In this document: in pieces, positions 43,842 through 53,161 of the stretch
Layout: each line of letters starts with the position of its first letter
Numbering within the stretch: position 1 is the stretch's first letter
From: JAJRTA01 sp965603125
GTDB taxonomy: Bacteria; Zixibacteria; MSB-5A5; GN15; FEB-12
Reading direction: 5' to 3'
Assembly (NCBI GenBank): GCA_965603125.1
Contig: CBFDBU010000004.1
Location: 62,001-126,000 of the forward strand
DNA: 64,000 bases
Notes under the pieces: model-generated
Told to the model about the DNA's origin: nothing
The model's database searches: none
Seen by the model: only the letters and a program-made list of their open reading frames with translations
Translations under genes and position numbers: made by a program

Positions 43842-45215
43842 ATGCTCAGAACACTTTTGACTCTGGCTATGCTGGCGGCGGGAAGTATCTGTGGTGCCGT
43901 CTCGCCGGGCGCCCGCCAGAGCGATATCTACCGCGCGCGGGACAGAGTCATGCCGGCGGTAGTGCATATACAACCGGTAATCAAGAACTACCGCACCGGC
44001 GAACTGGAAAAGCAGGCCGTAGTCGGGTCCGGCGTCATATTCCACCCGGAGGGCTACGTGGTTACCAACTACCACGTGGCGGGGAAGGCCGAACGCATCA
44101 TATGCACCCTTGAGGACAAGGAAGTCGTCCCGGCCCGATTCATCGGAGGTGATCCCTCCACCGACCTTGCCGTTATCAAGCTTGACCTCAGTGAGTACCC
44201 GGGGGAGATTCATGTGGCGCAGTTCGGAAACTCCGACTCGGCGCAGGTTGGCCAGTACGTTCTGGCTATGGGCTCGCCCCTTTCTTTGTCACGATCGGTC
44301 TCGGCGGGGGTCATCAGCACCCGGGACCGCTACTTCAGCAGCGACGTTCGCCTTCCGAGCGGCGAGCGGACCGGTCGTTATAACCTCTGGATTCAGACCG
44401 ACGCCGCCATCAATCCCGGGAACTCCGGTGGTCCTCTGGTGGATATGTCCGGCCGCGTAATCGGCATCAACTCGCGGGCCACCTTTCTTGCCAACAACCT
44501 CGGTTTCGCCATACCCGTGAACGTGGTCAAAGATGTCACGGGGGCTATAATCGAACACGGCAGTGTCACTCGGAGTTGGATTGGGCTGCACTGTCAAGCC
44601 CTTCAGGAGTTGGAGAATCACTTCGGCACCGCTCGCAACACGGGTGTCCTGATCTCGTCGATTGATCCCGGATCCCCCGCTGAGGCGGCGTTCCTGAAGG
44701 CAGGTGATATCATCCTTGAATTGAACAGCTGGCAGGTTTCGGCCCGTTTCGTGGAGGAACTCCCGCGGTTCTATGCCATGATCGCCGATAAAGAGCCGGG
44801 CAGCGAGTTGAATCTCAAGGTCCTGCGAGGCGAGCAAACTTACAACTTCGGTGTTCGCACCAGGCAATTGGGAGACCTCATGGGTGAGGATTTCGAGTGC
44901 AAGGGTTGGGGTTTCACGGTCAAAGCCATCACGCGACAGATGCAGATTGAAAACCAGCTCGATGACACATCCGGCGTGATGGTGGTGGGCGTGAAGCGCG
45001 CCGGTGCGGCATCTGAGGGCGGTCTGCGCCGCGAGGATGTAATCATAACCTTGAACACGAGGCCGGTCGCTTCGTTGACGGAATTCGCGGTCCTCTACAA
45101 CGATCTGAGAACGGCGGTCGACCCGCGGATACTCCTCACCGTCAACCGCGGCGGTGCGGTGCGCTACGTATTGATGAAAACTGATGAGAGTAAGGGAGAG
45201 CTTCTCCGTGAATAA
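43842..45215 (+). CDS. HtrA/Deg-type serine protease with two PDZ domains
   Basis: 457 residues: signal peptide (MLRTLLTLAMLAAGSICGAV), a trypsin-like domain with His78 in VTNYHVAG, Asp108 in STDLAVI and Ser195 in NPGNSGGPLV, then PDZ1 (about 245-330) and PDZ2 (about 365-440). All catalytic positions are intact. Periplasmic quality-control protease. AAGGAACGGG precedes the ATG. Its end overlaps the start of a second, catalytically dead relative, so the two are translated together. Confidence 0.93.
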   Translation: MLRTLLTLAMLAAGSICGAVSPGARQSDIYRARDRVMPAVVHIQPVIKNYRTGELEKQAVVGSGVIFHPEGYVVTNYHVAGKAERIICTLEDKEVVPARFIGGDPSTDLAVIKLDLSEYPGEIHVAQFGNSDSAQVGQYVLAMGSPLSLSRSVSAGVISTRDRYFSSDVRLPSGERTGRYNLWIQTDAAINPGNSGGPLVDMSGRVIGINSRATFLANNLGFAIPVNVVKDVTGAIIEHGSVTRSWIGLHCQALQELENHFGTARNTGVLISSIDPGSPAEAAFLKAGDIILELNSWQVSARFVEELPRFYAMIADKEPGSELNLKVLRGEQTYNFGVRTRQLGDLMGEDFECKGWGFTVKAITRQMQIENQLDDTSGVMVVGVKRAGAASEGGLRREDVIITLNTRPVASLTEFAVLYNDLRTAVDPRILLTVNRGGAVRYVLMKTDESKGELLRE

Positions 45216-46659
45216 GACCGGTCGCAAGCTTCCATCGGTAATCGGATGGGTGGCGATCCTGCTGCTGTCGGCGACGCCGGGGACGGCAGTCCGGGCCCAG
45301 CAGTTCGACTTTGAACGTCTTCAGAAGCGAGTGGCGGATTTCTCTGTAATCATACAGATGAAAATCGCGTTCTCATTCGGCGTTCATGCGAGCGAACAAC
45401 AGGCAAGATATCTCGGTACCATTGTTTCCGAGGACGGCCTGGTGTTGTTCAATGGCGCTGATCTTGCCACCGACAACGCGTACTCCTCCCTGTCCGGATT
45501 CGGAGTCAGGACCGATCCGGTCAACATTGAGGTTTCGACGCTTGACGGCAAAAAGTACGCTGGTGAGTTCATCGGGGCAGACCGCTTCACCCGGATCGGC
45601 TTTCTGAGAATTGTTGCAGGAGACAGTGTGCGCTTCAAGCCGGTCGGATTCTCTTCCGGCGGTCGCTACAAGGTTGGTTCCTGGGTGGCGCTCTACATGC
45701 TTTTGCCTGAGTTCATCGATCCCCCGCTGGCGGCTGACGTGGGCATGATCTCGTCATTGGTAGTGACACCGGACTTCTTTCCTCTGACGGTTGGATTCGG
45801 CACTCTGCAGTTGACGTCGGTTATTTTCGACGAAAACCTTCAGCCGCTGGGCATTTTAGGGTTACTTGTCGATCCGTCGGCAGCGGGCGCCGAAGCTGCG
45901 GGTCTGATGGAGTCCGTCAGCCAGTTCGGCATCCCTCTACTGGGAATAGTCACCGGTGATCGGCTGCAGAAACTGATCGCCGATCCGCCTGCACGGGGAG
46001 CTGTTGATCGCGGCTGGCTGGGAATCCGGTTGCAGGCCCTGACCAGCGAAATGGCTGAGTTCTGGGCTTTGTCCGTACCGGGCGGGATCATCGTCAACGA
46101 GATCATCAATGGCTCACCCGCCGAGGAATCCGGCCTGCAGGTCGGGGACATCATATACCAGGTCGACGGCCTGCCTATCGAGATTGACCGTGATGAAAAT
46201 CTGCTGGTATTCCAGCGCATGATTGCCGAGATGGGTCCTGGAGCTAACGTGGAGTTTTCCGTATTCAGACCGACGGAGCAGGCGATGAAAACGCTCAGTG
46301 TCGTGGTCACTCTGAAGGAAGCGCCGCTGGCGGCCGCTGACGCGCCGGAGTATGAAAGCGAGGCTCTTGAATTCACCGTGCGGGACCTGGTTTTCGGCGA
46401 CTACCTGTTTATGAATCAAGACCCCGAGGTTTTCAATGGAGCCGTCGTGTCCAAGCTGAAGCAGGGCGGATTAGCCAGCGTTGGAGGTCTCCGCTTCGGA
46501 GATGTCATCCAACGGGTAGGAGACATCACGGCGCGTTCAGCCGATGAGCTTCAAGCTATCATGGAGCAGTTGGAACAGGATCGGCCGCGCGAAGTTATCT
46601 TCTTCATCTGGAGAGACAACCAGACGATGTTTGTAAACGTCAAGACCGACTGGGATTAG
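45208..46659 (+). CDS. HtrA-like pseudoprotease with two PDZ domains
   Basis: 483 residues. Same layout as the upstream protease: signal peptide (about 1-30), trypsin-like fold (about 45-260), PDZ1 (about 275-375) and PDZ2 (about 400-480). Where active HtrA has TNxHV this has LFNGADL; where TDLAVL, FTRIGFL; where GNSGGP, DENLQPLG. His, Asp and Ser of the triad are all absent. GTG at 45208 is chosen because GGGAGAG lies 7 nt upstream and it gives a clean signal peptide; an ATG at 45184 is also possible. Likely a binding partner or regulator of the active protease. Confidence 0.85.
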   Translation: MNKTGRKLPSVIGWVAILLLSATPGTAVRAQQFDFERLQKRVADFSVIIQMKIAFSFGVHASEQQARYLGTIVSEDGLVLFNGADLATDNAYSSLSGFGVRTDPVNIEVSTLDGKKYAGEFIGADRFTRIGFLRIVAGDSVRFKPVGFSSGGRYKVGSWVALYMLLPEFIDPPLAADVGMISSLVVTPDFFPLTVGFGTLQLTSVIFDENLQPLGILGLLVDPSAAGAEAAGLMESVSQFGIPLLGIVTGDRLQKLIADPPARGAVDRGWLGIRLQALTSEMAEFWALSVPGGIIVNEIINGSPAEESGLQVGDIIYQVDGLPIEIDRDENLLVFQRMIAEMGPGANVEFSVFRPTEQAMKTLSVVVTLKEAPLAAADAPEYESEALEFTVRDLVFGDYLFMNQDPEVFNGAVVSKLKQGGLASVGGLRFGDVIQRVGDITARSADELQAIMEQLEQDRPREVIFFIWRDNQTMFVNVKTDWD

Positions 46660-47149
46660 CTCCAACAACCCGACTGTGGTTGCCAACTCTTGCTCGCCCT
46701 TCCCGTAATACTGGCTCTGAAACCGAATTCACTCGGGTGGCGCAGGGATTTCCGGCTGAAATTACAGAATACGGCAGGTAATGCCGCCGCCCGAAACGCC
46801 GCGCGTCTCTGCGGATTCAGCCCCGGGTGTCTCCCGACTGCTCCCGGCAACGCCTGCAATGATCTATCCTGCTGTGAAGATGATTGCGCACTCTTGCCGA
46901 TCCCGGCGTTATGGATCGGTCGATATCAAGTTCGCCCGATAGTTTAACAACGCACAGCTAACATGGGGCGGGGCTGTCTCTTAGGTGCGCTCACGAGCGG
47001 ACGACAGGACGACTGACCGGGCCTGTCTGCTTTTCCCTGCAAGGGCATAAGGTTTGCGTGAAGACGGTCGGCGGGACCGGCCATACCACTTGAGCCCGCC
47101 AGAGGTACAACAGATGAATGACGGTTTGTCGAACCGAAAGGATAATACC
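46660..47149. other. 490-bp intergenic region
   Basis: No gene recognised. GC-rich with several short inverted repeats (for example CCCTGCAAGGG near 47036), none followed by a T run. It must hold the 3' end of the HtrA transcript and the promoter of the next gene, but I cannot place either. Confidence 0.4.
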
Positions 47150-47995
47150 ATGAGACACCGAGCTTTTCTGATGATCCTGGCAGTTTTTGTTGCTTTGCCT
47201 TCACTGTCCGTTGCGCAATTTTCGGTCTTTCCGGGTAAAGTGGCGGTTGATTCCGTGGTGGTGATGCCTGGTTCCCATTTCGGCGTGGCCGTTCGGCTTT
47301 CCAACAATACGCTTGGAATTGCCGGTCTGCAACTGCCACTGAGGTTCAGCAGCCCTTACCTGAGCGTGGATTCCGTTTCGTTTGCAGGGTCGCTGAAAAC
47401 GTCCGGCATGGTGGCGACGGCGACAATTGACAACCTGTCGGACACCGTTTCGCTGTTCTATTATCCGGACTGCAACCGCTTTCCGATCGTGACTGCAGAC
47501 ACCCCGATCGGTGTGCTGGCAACTGTCTACTTCAGCCTGGCCGCGACAGCACCTTCCGGCCCGATCGCGATAACGGAGATAGACCACGGTTACGGCTCCA
47601 CGATCTGGTCCGGGATTGGTTTCGTTGACGCCCAGGGGAACCGCATATATAGGCCCCAGGGTTTCGTACCGGGAGTGGTGATGGTTTTGGCCCCTACTGC
47701 AATCGACGACGAGGCTATCCAGACGCTGCCCTCCCGCCTGGCGCTGGCTCAGAATTACCCGAATCCCTTCAACCCTACCACCATGATCGAGTTCACGTTG
47801 CCGCTGGCCGGACACACCAGGTTGGAGGTGTTCAATGTCCTCGGTCAACGGGTGGTGACCCTGATTGACAGGGCTTTGGGGGTGGGTGCTCACCAGGTCC
47901 AGTGGGACGGGGCTGATCAGCCCAGCGGCATCTACTTCTACCGACTGACTCACAGCGAAGGAGCCCAGACCAGGAAAATGATTCTTGTTAAATAA
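47150..47995 (+). CDS. Secreted cohesin-like protein with C-terminal sorting domain
   Basis: 281 residues. Signal peptide (MRHRAFLMILAVFVALPSLS), a cohesin-like beta-sandwich (about 25-185: VVVMPGSHFGVAVRLSNNTL, IAGLQLPLRFSS, PIGVLATVYFSL), then a linker and a C-terminal FlgD-Ig/type A sorting domain beginning LAQNYPNPFNPTT and ending GIYFYRLTHSEGAQTRKMIL. The tail is characteristic of FCB-group secreted proteins and may be a type IX-like sorting signal. AAGGA lies 8 nt upstream of ATG 47150; upstream in-frame ATGs lack this. Confidence 0.85.
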   Translation: MRHRAFLMILAVFVALPSLSVAQFSVFPGKVAVDSVVVMPGSHFGVAVRLSNNTLGIAGLQLPLRFSSPYLSVDSVSFAGSLKTSGMVATATIDNLSDTVSLFYYPDCNRFPIVTADTPIGVLATVYFSLAATAPSGPIAITEIDHGYGSTIWSGIGFVDAQGNRIYRPQGFVPGVVMVLAPTAIDDEAIQTLPSRLALAQNYPNPFNPTTMIEFTLPLAGHTRLEVFNVLGQRVVTLIDRALGVGAHQVQWDGADQPSGIYFYRLTHSEGAQTRKMILVK

Positions 47996-48075
47996 TGGTT
48001 TACCGGCATCCTGCCGACTATATCAGGGACAGCCTGACACCGCTGTCCCTGTTTTTTATTGCGGTACGGACTGAT

Positions 48076-49776
48076 ATGGCAACAAGCGTTCAGGAAAAAA
48101 AGGAAGTCAAAATCGGGGAGTATACTCTGACCGGCAAGATCGGTCAGGGGGGAATCGCCGAGATCTACCGGGCTCGCCAGGAATCATTGAACCGCGACGT
48201 AGCGATCAAGATTCTGAACGCGAAAATGACGGCGGACGCGGACATCGTCCGTCGTTTTGAACGCGAATCGATGGTCATAGCCGGCCTCAACCATCCCAAT
48301 ATAGTGCATGTCATAGACAAGGGGATCGCCGGCAACAGGTACTACTTCGTCATGGAGTACGTCGACGGCGCCTCGCTGCGAGAGGTGATTGACTCCGATC
48401 GCATAGCCCTCAAGACCAAGCTGGAAATGATCGTCCAGGTCTCCAAAGCGCTCGACTACGCCCACAAGAACGGTGTTATTCACCGCGACATCAAGCCAAC
48501 CAACGTTCTCATAGATCGTCAGGGCAACGCCCTGGTGGCCGATTTCGGTATCGCCCAGATCATCAGTACTCCTGAGAGCGAGATGACATCCACCGATGTC
48601 ATCATGGGAACGCTGGCTTACATGTCACCGGAACAAAAAATGAGTTCGACGAACGTCGATCAGACCACCGATATCTATGCTGTCGGCGTGATGCTCTACG
48701 AGATCCTTTGTGGCAAGAAACCGCTCGGGCATTTCAAACTGCCCGGCGAAATCGACTCGAGCCTGGGCACGAAATATGACGGAATAATCCAGAGTTGCCT
48801 GGCCCAGGAACCCAAGGACCGTCTCCAGACAGCGGTCGAGCTCAAGGACGCCATATTGAACGCCATGGGTGACGAGCACGGGGCTGCCAAGACTGATGAG
48901 TTCTCGGTGTCAGGTTCAAAGTCCTTCCTGGGCAAATGCCGTTACCTGGACACGATTAAGGAGACCCGGTTCGGTTCAACGATTCTGGTAGAGAACAAGC
49001 TCAACAAGAAGCTGTATGTAATCAAGAGACACAGCAAGGGCGAGGCGGGGTGCAAAGAGGCCAAGGTGCTCAAATCGCTCAAGCACAGGAACATTGTCAA
49101 CGTATACGGTTCCGGTGGCGACAAGAAATCAACGGTGATCATAGTCGAGTATGCCCAGGGCGGTTCACTGGCGGATCGCATGGTCCGCAGGTATGACTGG
49201 GAAAAGGGCATGAAAATCATCCTGGACGTTGCCGCCGGACTGGACTTTGCCCACAAGAACAATATCGTCCACGGCGACCTGAGGCCTTCCAACATACTAT
49301 TTGACGCCGAGGACTGTGCCAAGCTGACCGATTTTGGAATGCCCCTCCACTACGACGGCCCGAAGAAGAAAAATTGGTATTCACCCCCGGAGCGCAAGAG
49401 GACCCGCCAGGGAGACATCTACGGTATGGGCGTCATTCTCCATCAGATGGTGACCGGGCGTCACCCCAGCTACGATTCAGGCAACAATGTTCGCTTTGAC
49501 GACATGCGGGGAAGCATTCCCACCGAGATCTGTGACATGCTTTCCAAGCTGCTGGCGATCCGCGTCACCTACCGCTACAAGACTTGCGAAGAGTTTCTCC
49601 TCGATTGGGAGGACTTCGAACAGCGCCGCCAGGAGCGCCTGGCAAGGAGGGCTGTCAAACCGAGTGTCACCGAGCCATCGCCGAAGAAGACCCCGGCCTG
49701 GGTCTATGCTCTCGTAAGTGTGGGCATCATCGGGCTGGTTTTCGTGGCGCTCTATTTCTCCGGTTTTTTTACGTGA
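48076..49776 (+). CDS. Membrane protein kinase with tandem Ser/Thr kinase domains
   Basis: 566 residues. Kinase 1 (about 15-265): GQGGIAEIY loop, Lys45 (VAIK), Glu64, HRDIKPTN (Asp138), DFG (Asp156), SPEQ. Kinase 2 (about 290-535): degenerate glycine loop (ETRFGSTILVE), Lys317 (VIK), Glu328, HGDLRPSN (Asp401, Gly replaces the Arg of HRD), DFG (Asp419), PPER. A basic juxtamembrane stretch and one C-terminal membrane helix (about 545-563) end the protein, with almost no extracellular part. Kinase 1 should be active; kinase 2 could be active without activation-loop control or act as a regulator. Confidence 0.9.
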   Translation: MATSVQEKKEVKIGEYTLTGKIGQGGIAEIYRARQESLNRDVAIKILNAKMTADADIVRRFERESMVIAGLNHPNIVHVIDKGIAGNRYYFVMEYVDGASLREVIDSDRIALKTKLEMIVQVSKALDYAHKNGVIHRDIKPTNVLIDRQGNALVADFGIAQIISTPESEMTSTDVIMGTLAYMSPEQKMSSTNVDQTTDIYAVGVMLYEILCGKKPLGHFKLPGEIDSSLGTKYDGIIQSCLAQEPKDRLQTAVELKDAILNAMGDEHGAAKTDEFSVSGSKSFLGKCRYLDTIKETRFGSTILVENKLNKKLYVIKRHSKGEAGCKEAKVLKSLKHRNIVNVYGSGGDKKSTVIIVEYAQGGSLADRMVRRYDWEKGMKIILDVAAGLDFAHKNNIVHGDLRPSNILFDAEDCAKLTDFGMPLHYDGPKKKNWYSPPERKRTRQGDIYGMGVILHQMVTGRHPSYDSGNNVRFDDMRGSIPTEICDMLSKLLAIRVTYRYKTCEEFLLDWEDFEQRRQERLARRAVKPSVTEPSPKKTPAWVYALVSVGIIGLVFVALYFSGFFT

Positions 49777-49907
49777 ATCACACGCCGCTCATTGCTATCT
49801 CCCGTCTATAATCTCAGCCACATCGCGCCGTAAAAACAACGACTGGGTTTAAGACCCTGAGCCTTATCCGAAAACGTCAGATAAATTGAGTGGGCTTCGT
49901 CCCCCGC

Positions 49908-50921
49908 CTACGCCGTCCCGCCGTTCAGCTTCAGATAGGGCACGGCGTTGGCCACAAGCTCCCCGGGACCGTCGCGCTGGTAGCGATAGTAACCGGCGGC
50001 GGCGATCATGGCGCCGTTGTCGGTGCACAACGACGTGCTCGGGAAAAACAGGCGACGGCCGCAATCCGCGAGACTCCGGGCAAGCCACTCCCGCAGACGG
50101 CTATTGGCCGCCACACCGCCCGAGATAGTGACGTGCGAGACAGCAAGCTCGCTGGCGGCGCGAGTCGTCTTTTCCACCAGCACCTCCACCGCCGCTTCCT
50201 GAAACGAGGCGGCAATATCCGCCCGGTGCGTTTCCAATTCCTCGCGGCTCAGTCGCTTCAAATGGAGGGCTACGGCGGTTTTCAGCCCGGAATATGAGAA
50301 ACTGTAACCGGGCTCGTTTTTCATGGCCCGGGGGAACCTGACATAGCCCGGATCCCCGTTCTGCGCCAGTTTCTCCAGACGTGCTCCGCCAGGGTATCCC
50401 AATCCCATCAGCTTGGCCACTTTGTCGAAAGCCTCGCCGGCAGCATCATCTCTTGTCTGTCCTAACACCTTGAACTCACCGAACGACCGTACCTCCACCA
50501 ACATAGTGTGCCCGCCGGAAACAATTAGCGTCAGGTGGTGCTCGTCCAGGTCCGGGTGAATCAGGCAGTTCGCTGCAATGTGGCCCTCGACGTGGTGGAC
50601 CGGGATGAACGGTTTCCGCGATGCGAATGCCAGACCCTTGGCGAAAGTCAGACCCACCAGCAGCGGACCTACTAGGCCCGGTCCCATGGTGGCGGCTATG
50701 AGACCGATCTCGTCAAGGGTCACACCGGCTTCCTCCAGCGATTGCCGGTACACCGGGACCAGCGTCCGCAAATGAGCGCGACTGGCAATCTCCGGCACCA
50801 CGCCCCCGAAATAGCTGTGTTCCGCCTGGGAAAGAATCACGTTGGACAGGATTTCCCGACCGTCTCGTACAACGGCCACAGCGGTCTCGTCGCACGATGT
50901 CTCGATTCCCAGCACCAGCAT
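49908..50921 (-). CDS. tsaD: tRNA N6-adenosine threonylcarbamoyltransferase TsaD
   Basis: 337 residues of the Kae1/TsaD ASKHA family: N-terminal VLGIETSCDETAVAVV, metal-binding HHVEGHIAAN, and SGGHTMLV, TISGGVAANSRLR and CTDNGAMIAAAG loops. It transfers threonylcarbamoyl to A37 of ANN-reading tRNAs. ATG at 50921 comes 2 bp after the stop of the YbbR gene, so the two are coupled. Confidence 0.97.
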   Translation of the reverse strand: MLVLGIETSCDETAVAVVRDGREILSNVILSQAEHSYFGGVVPEIASRAHLRTLVPVYRQSLEEAGVTLDEIGLIAATMGPGLVGPLLVGLTFAKGLAFASRKPFIPVHHVEGHIAANCLIHPDLDEHHLTLIVSGGHTMLVEVRSFGEFKVLGQTRDDAAGEAFDKVAKLMGLGYPGGARLEKLAQNGDPGYVRFPRAMKNEPGYSFSYSGLKTAVALHLKRLSREELETHRADIAASFQEAAVEVLVEKTTRAASELAVSHVTISGGVAANSRLREWLARSLADCGRRLFFPSTSLCTDNGAMIAAAGYYRYQRDGPGELVANAVPYLKLNGGTA

Positions 50922-50923
50922 GA

Positions 50924-51841
50924 CTATCGATGGACAACAGCTACCGAGTCCACGGAAATGCTTTTTACCCTGAGGCTGGACGGACAATCGATCTTCACCG
51001 GGACTTTCCCTGACCCCACGGCCTGCATATAGTCGGCCGAAGCTACCACGGCGTCCAGACGCAGAGAGTCAATCACGACAGGGGGACCGGTCAGAATCAC
51101 CGTGATCCATGCGGGATTGACTGTTACCTCGGAATCGGGAGGGACGTTGAACAGGAGAATCGGCACGTCCTCGAACACCCTCGTCCGCACCGGCACCACC
51201 TCGACCGACAGCGTTACCGAATCGGGATCCAGGGTCATGCCGTAGCCTTCCGGCTTGACCAGGGGAAGCAGAACCGTGAGGCTGTTTCTCAAACCGACCA
51301 GCTCTTTGTGCTCCGTGAAGACGGTGCCGATAGCCCCTAACAGGGTGCGGGGACCGGTCAGGGTTACCTCGGAGGGCTCCGGTCTGGTAATCGAAGCCAC
51401 CGCGAAACCGTCATCCGCAAGAGCGGTCAGATCCGAGGTTACCGGAAGGCGGGTCTCGGATCGGCGGTCGACGTATAGCTCGGTGGTCGTCGGGTAGACA
51501 ATCTTATCTAAGGAAACCAGGTTCCCGGCGTTGGACAGTGACGTGTTGATCGCTGTCAGATCGATATTATGCCGACCCGGGGGGAACTGTACGGCGTTTA
51601 TTTGCAGGCCGCGCTCGCGCCACTTCTGCCGCAGTAGTTGCTTGCCGGTGGCGGAAACCACGACCTTGAGCGATTCCGGCGGATAGCGGGACAGGGTAAG
51701 CCCGTCATTCAGGGCAACCCTGGTAACGGGAAGCTGCAGTTCATAGTTGTAGACCTTCTCCGTAGCCACATGAAACCACAGCAGCAAACCCAGTCCCAGG
51801 GCCACCAACTTGATGGATAGATTGTCAAAAACCGAGGCCAT
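50924..51841 (-). CDS. YbbR-domain membrane-anchored protein
   Basis: 305 residues: one N-terminal membrane segment (LSIKLVALGLGLLLWFHVA), then about three YbbR-like beta domains (around 35-115, 125-205, 215-300; motif VTLTGPRTLLGAI and VTVILTGPPVVID). YbbR/CdaR proteins in Firmicutes regulate c-di-AMP cyclases; no cyclase gene adjoins here, so only the domain can be asserted. AAAGG precedes the ATG at 51841. Confidence 0.82.
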   Translation of the reverse strand: MASVFDNLSIKLVALGLGLLLWFHVATEKVYNYELQLPVTRVALNDGLTLSRYPPESLKVVVSATGKQLLRQKWRERGLQINAVQFPPGRHNIDLTAINTSLSNAGNLVSLDKIVYPTTTELYVDRRSETRLPVTSDLTALADDGFAVASITRPEPSEVTLTGPRTLLGAIGTVFTEHKELVGLRNSLTVLLPLVKPEGYGMTLDPDSVTLSVEVVPVRTRVFEDVPILLFNVPPDSEVTVNPAWITVILTGPPVVIDSLRLDAVVASADYMQAVGSGKVPVKIDCPSSLRVKSISVDSVAVVHR

Positions 51842-51993
51842 CGCCTTTCCCTTTGCATGACGGTGACGACCGGACAGGTCACGTTGCGGCTATTCTAATC
51901 AATTCCGACGCAACAATCAACTTCATTTCTGGCGGGGGGCAGGTTCAAACTCGTTTGGACCTGGCCGCATGCACACCCCAAGTTCCGTAGTAT

Positions 51994-52047
51994 GGTGGAT
52001 TCGTCTTCGAATCCGCCTTTTCTAGGGCGTTTGTATACTTGACAAAC
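51994..52047. repeat. Second copy of the TCTT-loop palindromic repeat
   Basis: GGTGGATTCG (51994-52003), loop TCTT, CGAATCCGCC (52008-52017) forms a 10-bp stem with one G-U pair, matching the layout at 22535-22558 with compensatory changes in the stem and an identical loop. A second hairpin GTTTGT/ACAAAC follows (52029-52047). It ends right before the ribosome-binding site of the DUF3800 gene. Confidence 0.75.
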
Positions 52048-52062
52048 CATGAGGTAAAGAAT

Positions 52063-52908
52063 ATGTTAAATATAGAAGGTTATCACGATAGGGAATATAA
52101 GAAATGGGCCACCATTAAGCGTATTGGCCCACATTGGGATTATATGGCTGTTTTTTCGGCATTTCTTGATGATAGTGGGACTCACGACGGTTCCCCGCTT
52201 GCTGTAGTTGGTGGAGTTATCTTATCTGAAAAAGGGATGGATGACTTTCAAAAGGCATGGCACAAAACCTTGGCAGATCATGGGGTGAGGATATTTCATA
52301 GTGCCGATTGCGATGCCGGATATGGAGAATTCGGTGGTTGGCCCAAAGAGAGGCGTCGCTCCTTGAGCCTTGAGTTGTCGAGAATTGTTTCTCGGCATGC
52401 AAGCGATATTATGGCTTATGGTACAAGCCCAACAGATTTTTCTTCCGTATGGAAGGGGCTAAGGCTATCGGATATTGGCGTAAGGAATGATGTCTATAGA
52501 ATGCTGCTTGAGCTTTGCTTTCATCGATTGGGGGATTGGGCGCAGAGACTGCCACCTAATGATACTCTGAAAATCTCCGTAGAGTTGGGGAACAAGAAGG
52601 CAAGTTTTATCAACGATCTTTATATTCGGGGAAGCCAAGACCCAAATGGGAGAAGACTAATGAATATTACTGAGATATCTTTTGATCCAAAGGAACTTCC
52701 CCCACTTCAAGCAGCAGATTTGCTCGTCCATAAGGTTTATAAGTATCACCCTCATTTGGGAACAGATACTATGGAGCCTGCACTTCAAGAGTTAATTGAC
52801 AATCACGATATGAGGACGATTAGGCTATGGCGTCGTGAAGAATTGGAAGAGGTTATGCGTGAGCGCCTCACACATGACAAACATTTCAGAAAACGTAAAC
52901 AGCAATGA
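52063..52908 (+). CDS. DUF3800 protein, likely acquired
   Basis: 281 residues. FSAFLDDSGTHDGSPLAVVG near the N-terminus and LPPLQAADLLVHKVYKY near the C-terminus are the two conserved Asp-containing signatures of DUF3800, a family with a predicted RNase H-like fold often found near mobile elements. GAGGT lies about 8 nt before ATG 52063; a later ATG (52144) would still keep the domain. Markedly AT-rich compared with neighbours, so recent transfer is likely. Function unknown. Confidence 0.82.
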   Translation: MLNIEGYHDREYKKWATIKRIGPHWDYMAVFSAFLDDSGTHDGSPLAVVGGVILSEKGMDDFQKAWHKTLADHGVRIFHSADCDAGYGEFGGWPKERRRSLSLELSRIVSRHASDIMAYGTSPTDFSSVWKGLRLSDIGVRNDVYRMLLELCFHRLGDWAQRLPPNDTLKISVELGNKKASFINDLYIRGSQDPNGRRLMNITEISFDPKELPPLQAADLLVHKVYKYHPHLGTDTMEPALQELIDNHDMRTIRLWRREELEEVMRERLTHDKHFRKRKQQ

Positions 52909-52910
52909 TG

Positions 52911-53090
52911 TCATTTATTCTTGCGCTTCTTCTTGGGCACCTTCAATAGTACCTCTACAATCTCATCGAGTTTTTTTCTTCTTGGTCGACTTCTTCGTCT
53001 TTTCGCTTTTTGGGCTTTGTCTCTTTCTTCTTCTTTCCCATGCTTTATGGCCTCGCGTATGAGGTTCTCGTATAGGTGAACCGCTTGCCT
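52911..53090 (-). pseudogene. C-terminal fragment of a highly charged protein
   Basis: A 59-codon frame between two stops translates as RQAVHLYENLIREAIKHGKE, followed by a Lys/Arg-rich run with LDEIVEVLLKVPKKKRK. It has no ATG, GTG or TTG, so it can only be the end of a truncated gene. Its stop lies 2 bp from the DUF3800 stop (convergent). Low GC like that gene. No family recognised. Confidence 0.35.
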
Positions 53091-53123
53091 TCAATCCCCT
53101 GAAAGACGATAGCTGCCGGGTGC

Positions 53124-53141
53124 CCCACAGCTTGCTGTGGG
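53124..53141. repeat. CCCACAGC palindrome, copy of the element at 22503
   Basis: CCCACAGC-TT-GCTGTGGG forms a perfect 8-bp stem. It shares CCCACAGCTTGC with 22503-22514, linking the two accessory patches. Confidence 0.6.
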
Positions 53142-53161
53142 ATCGGTCAGCCATCGAGTGT

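Noticed and set aside
53124..53141. Terminator of the neighbouring genes
   Set aside because: Perfect hairpin, but no T run on either strand and it shares sequence with the repeat at 22503, so it was listed as a repeat.
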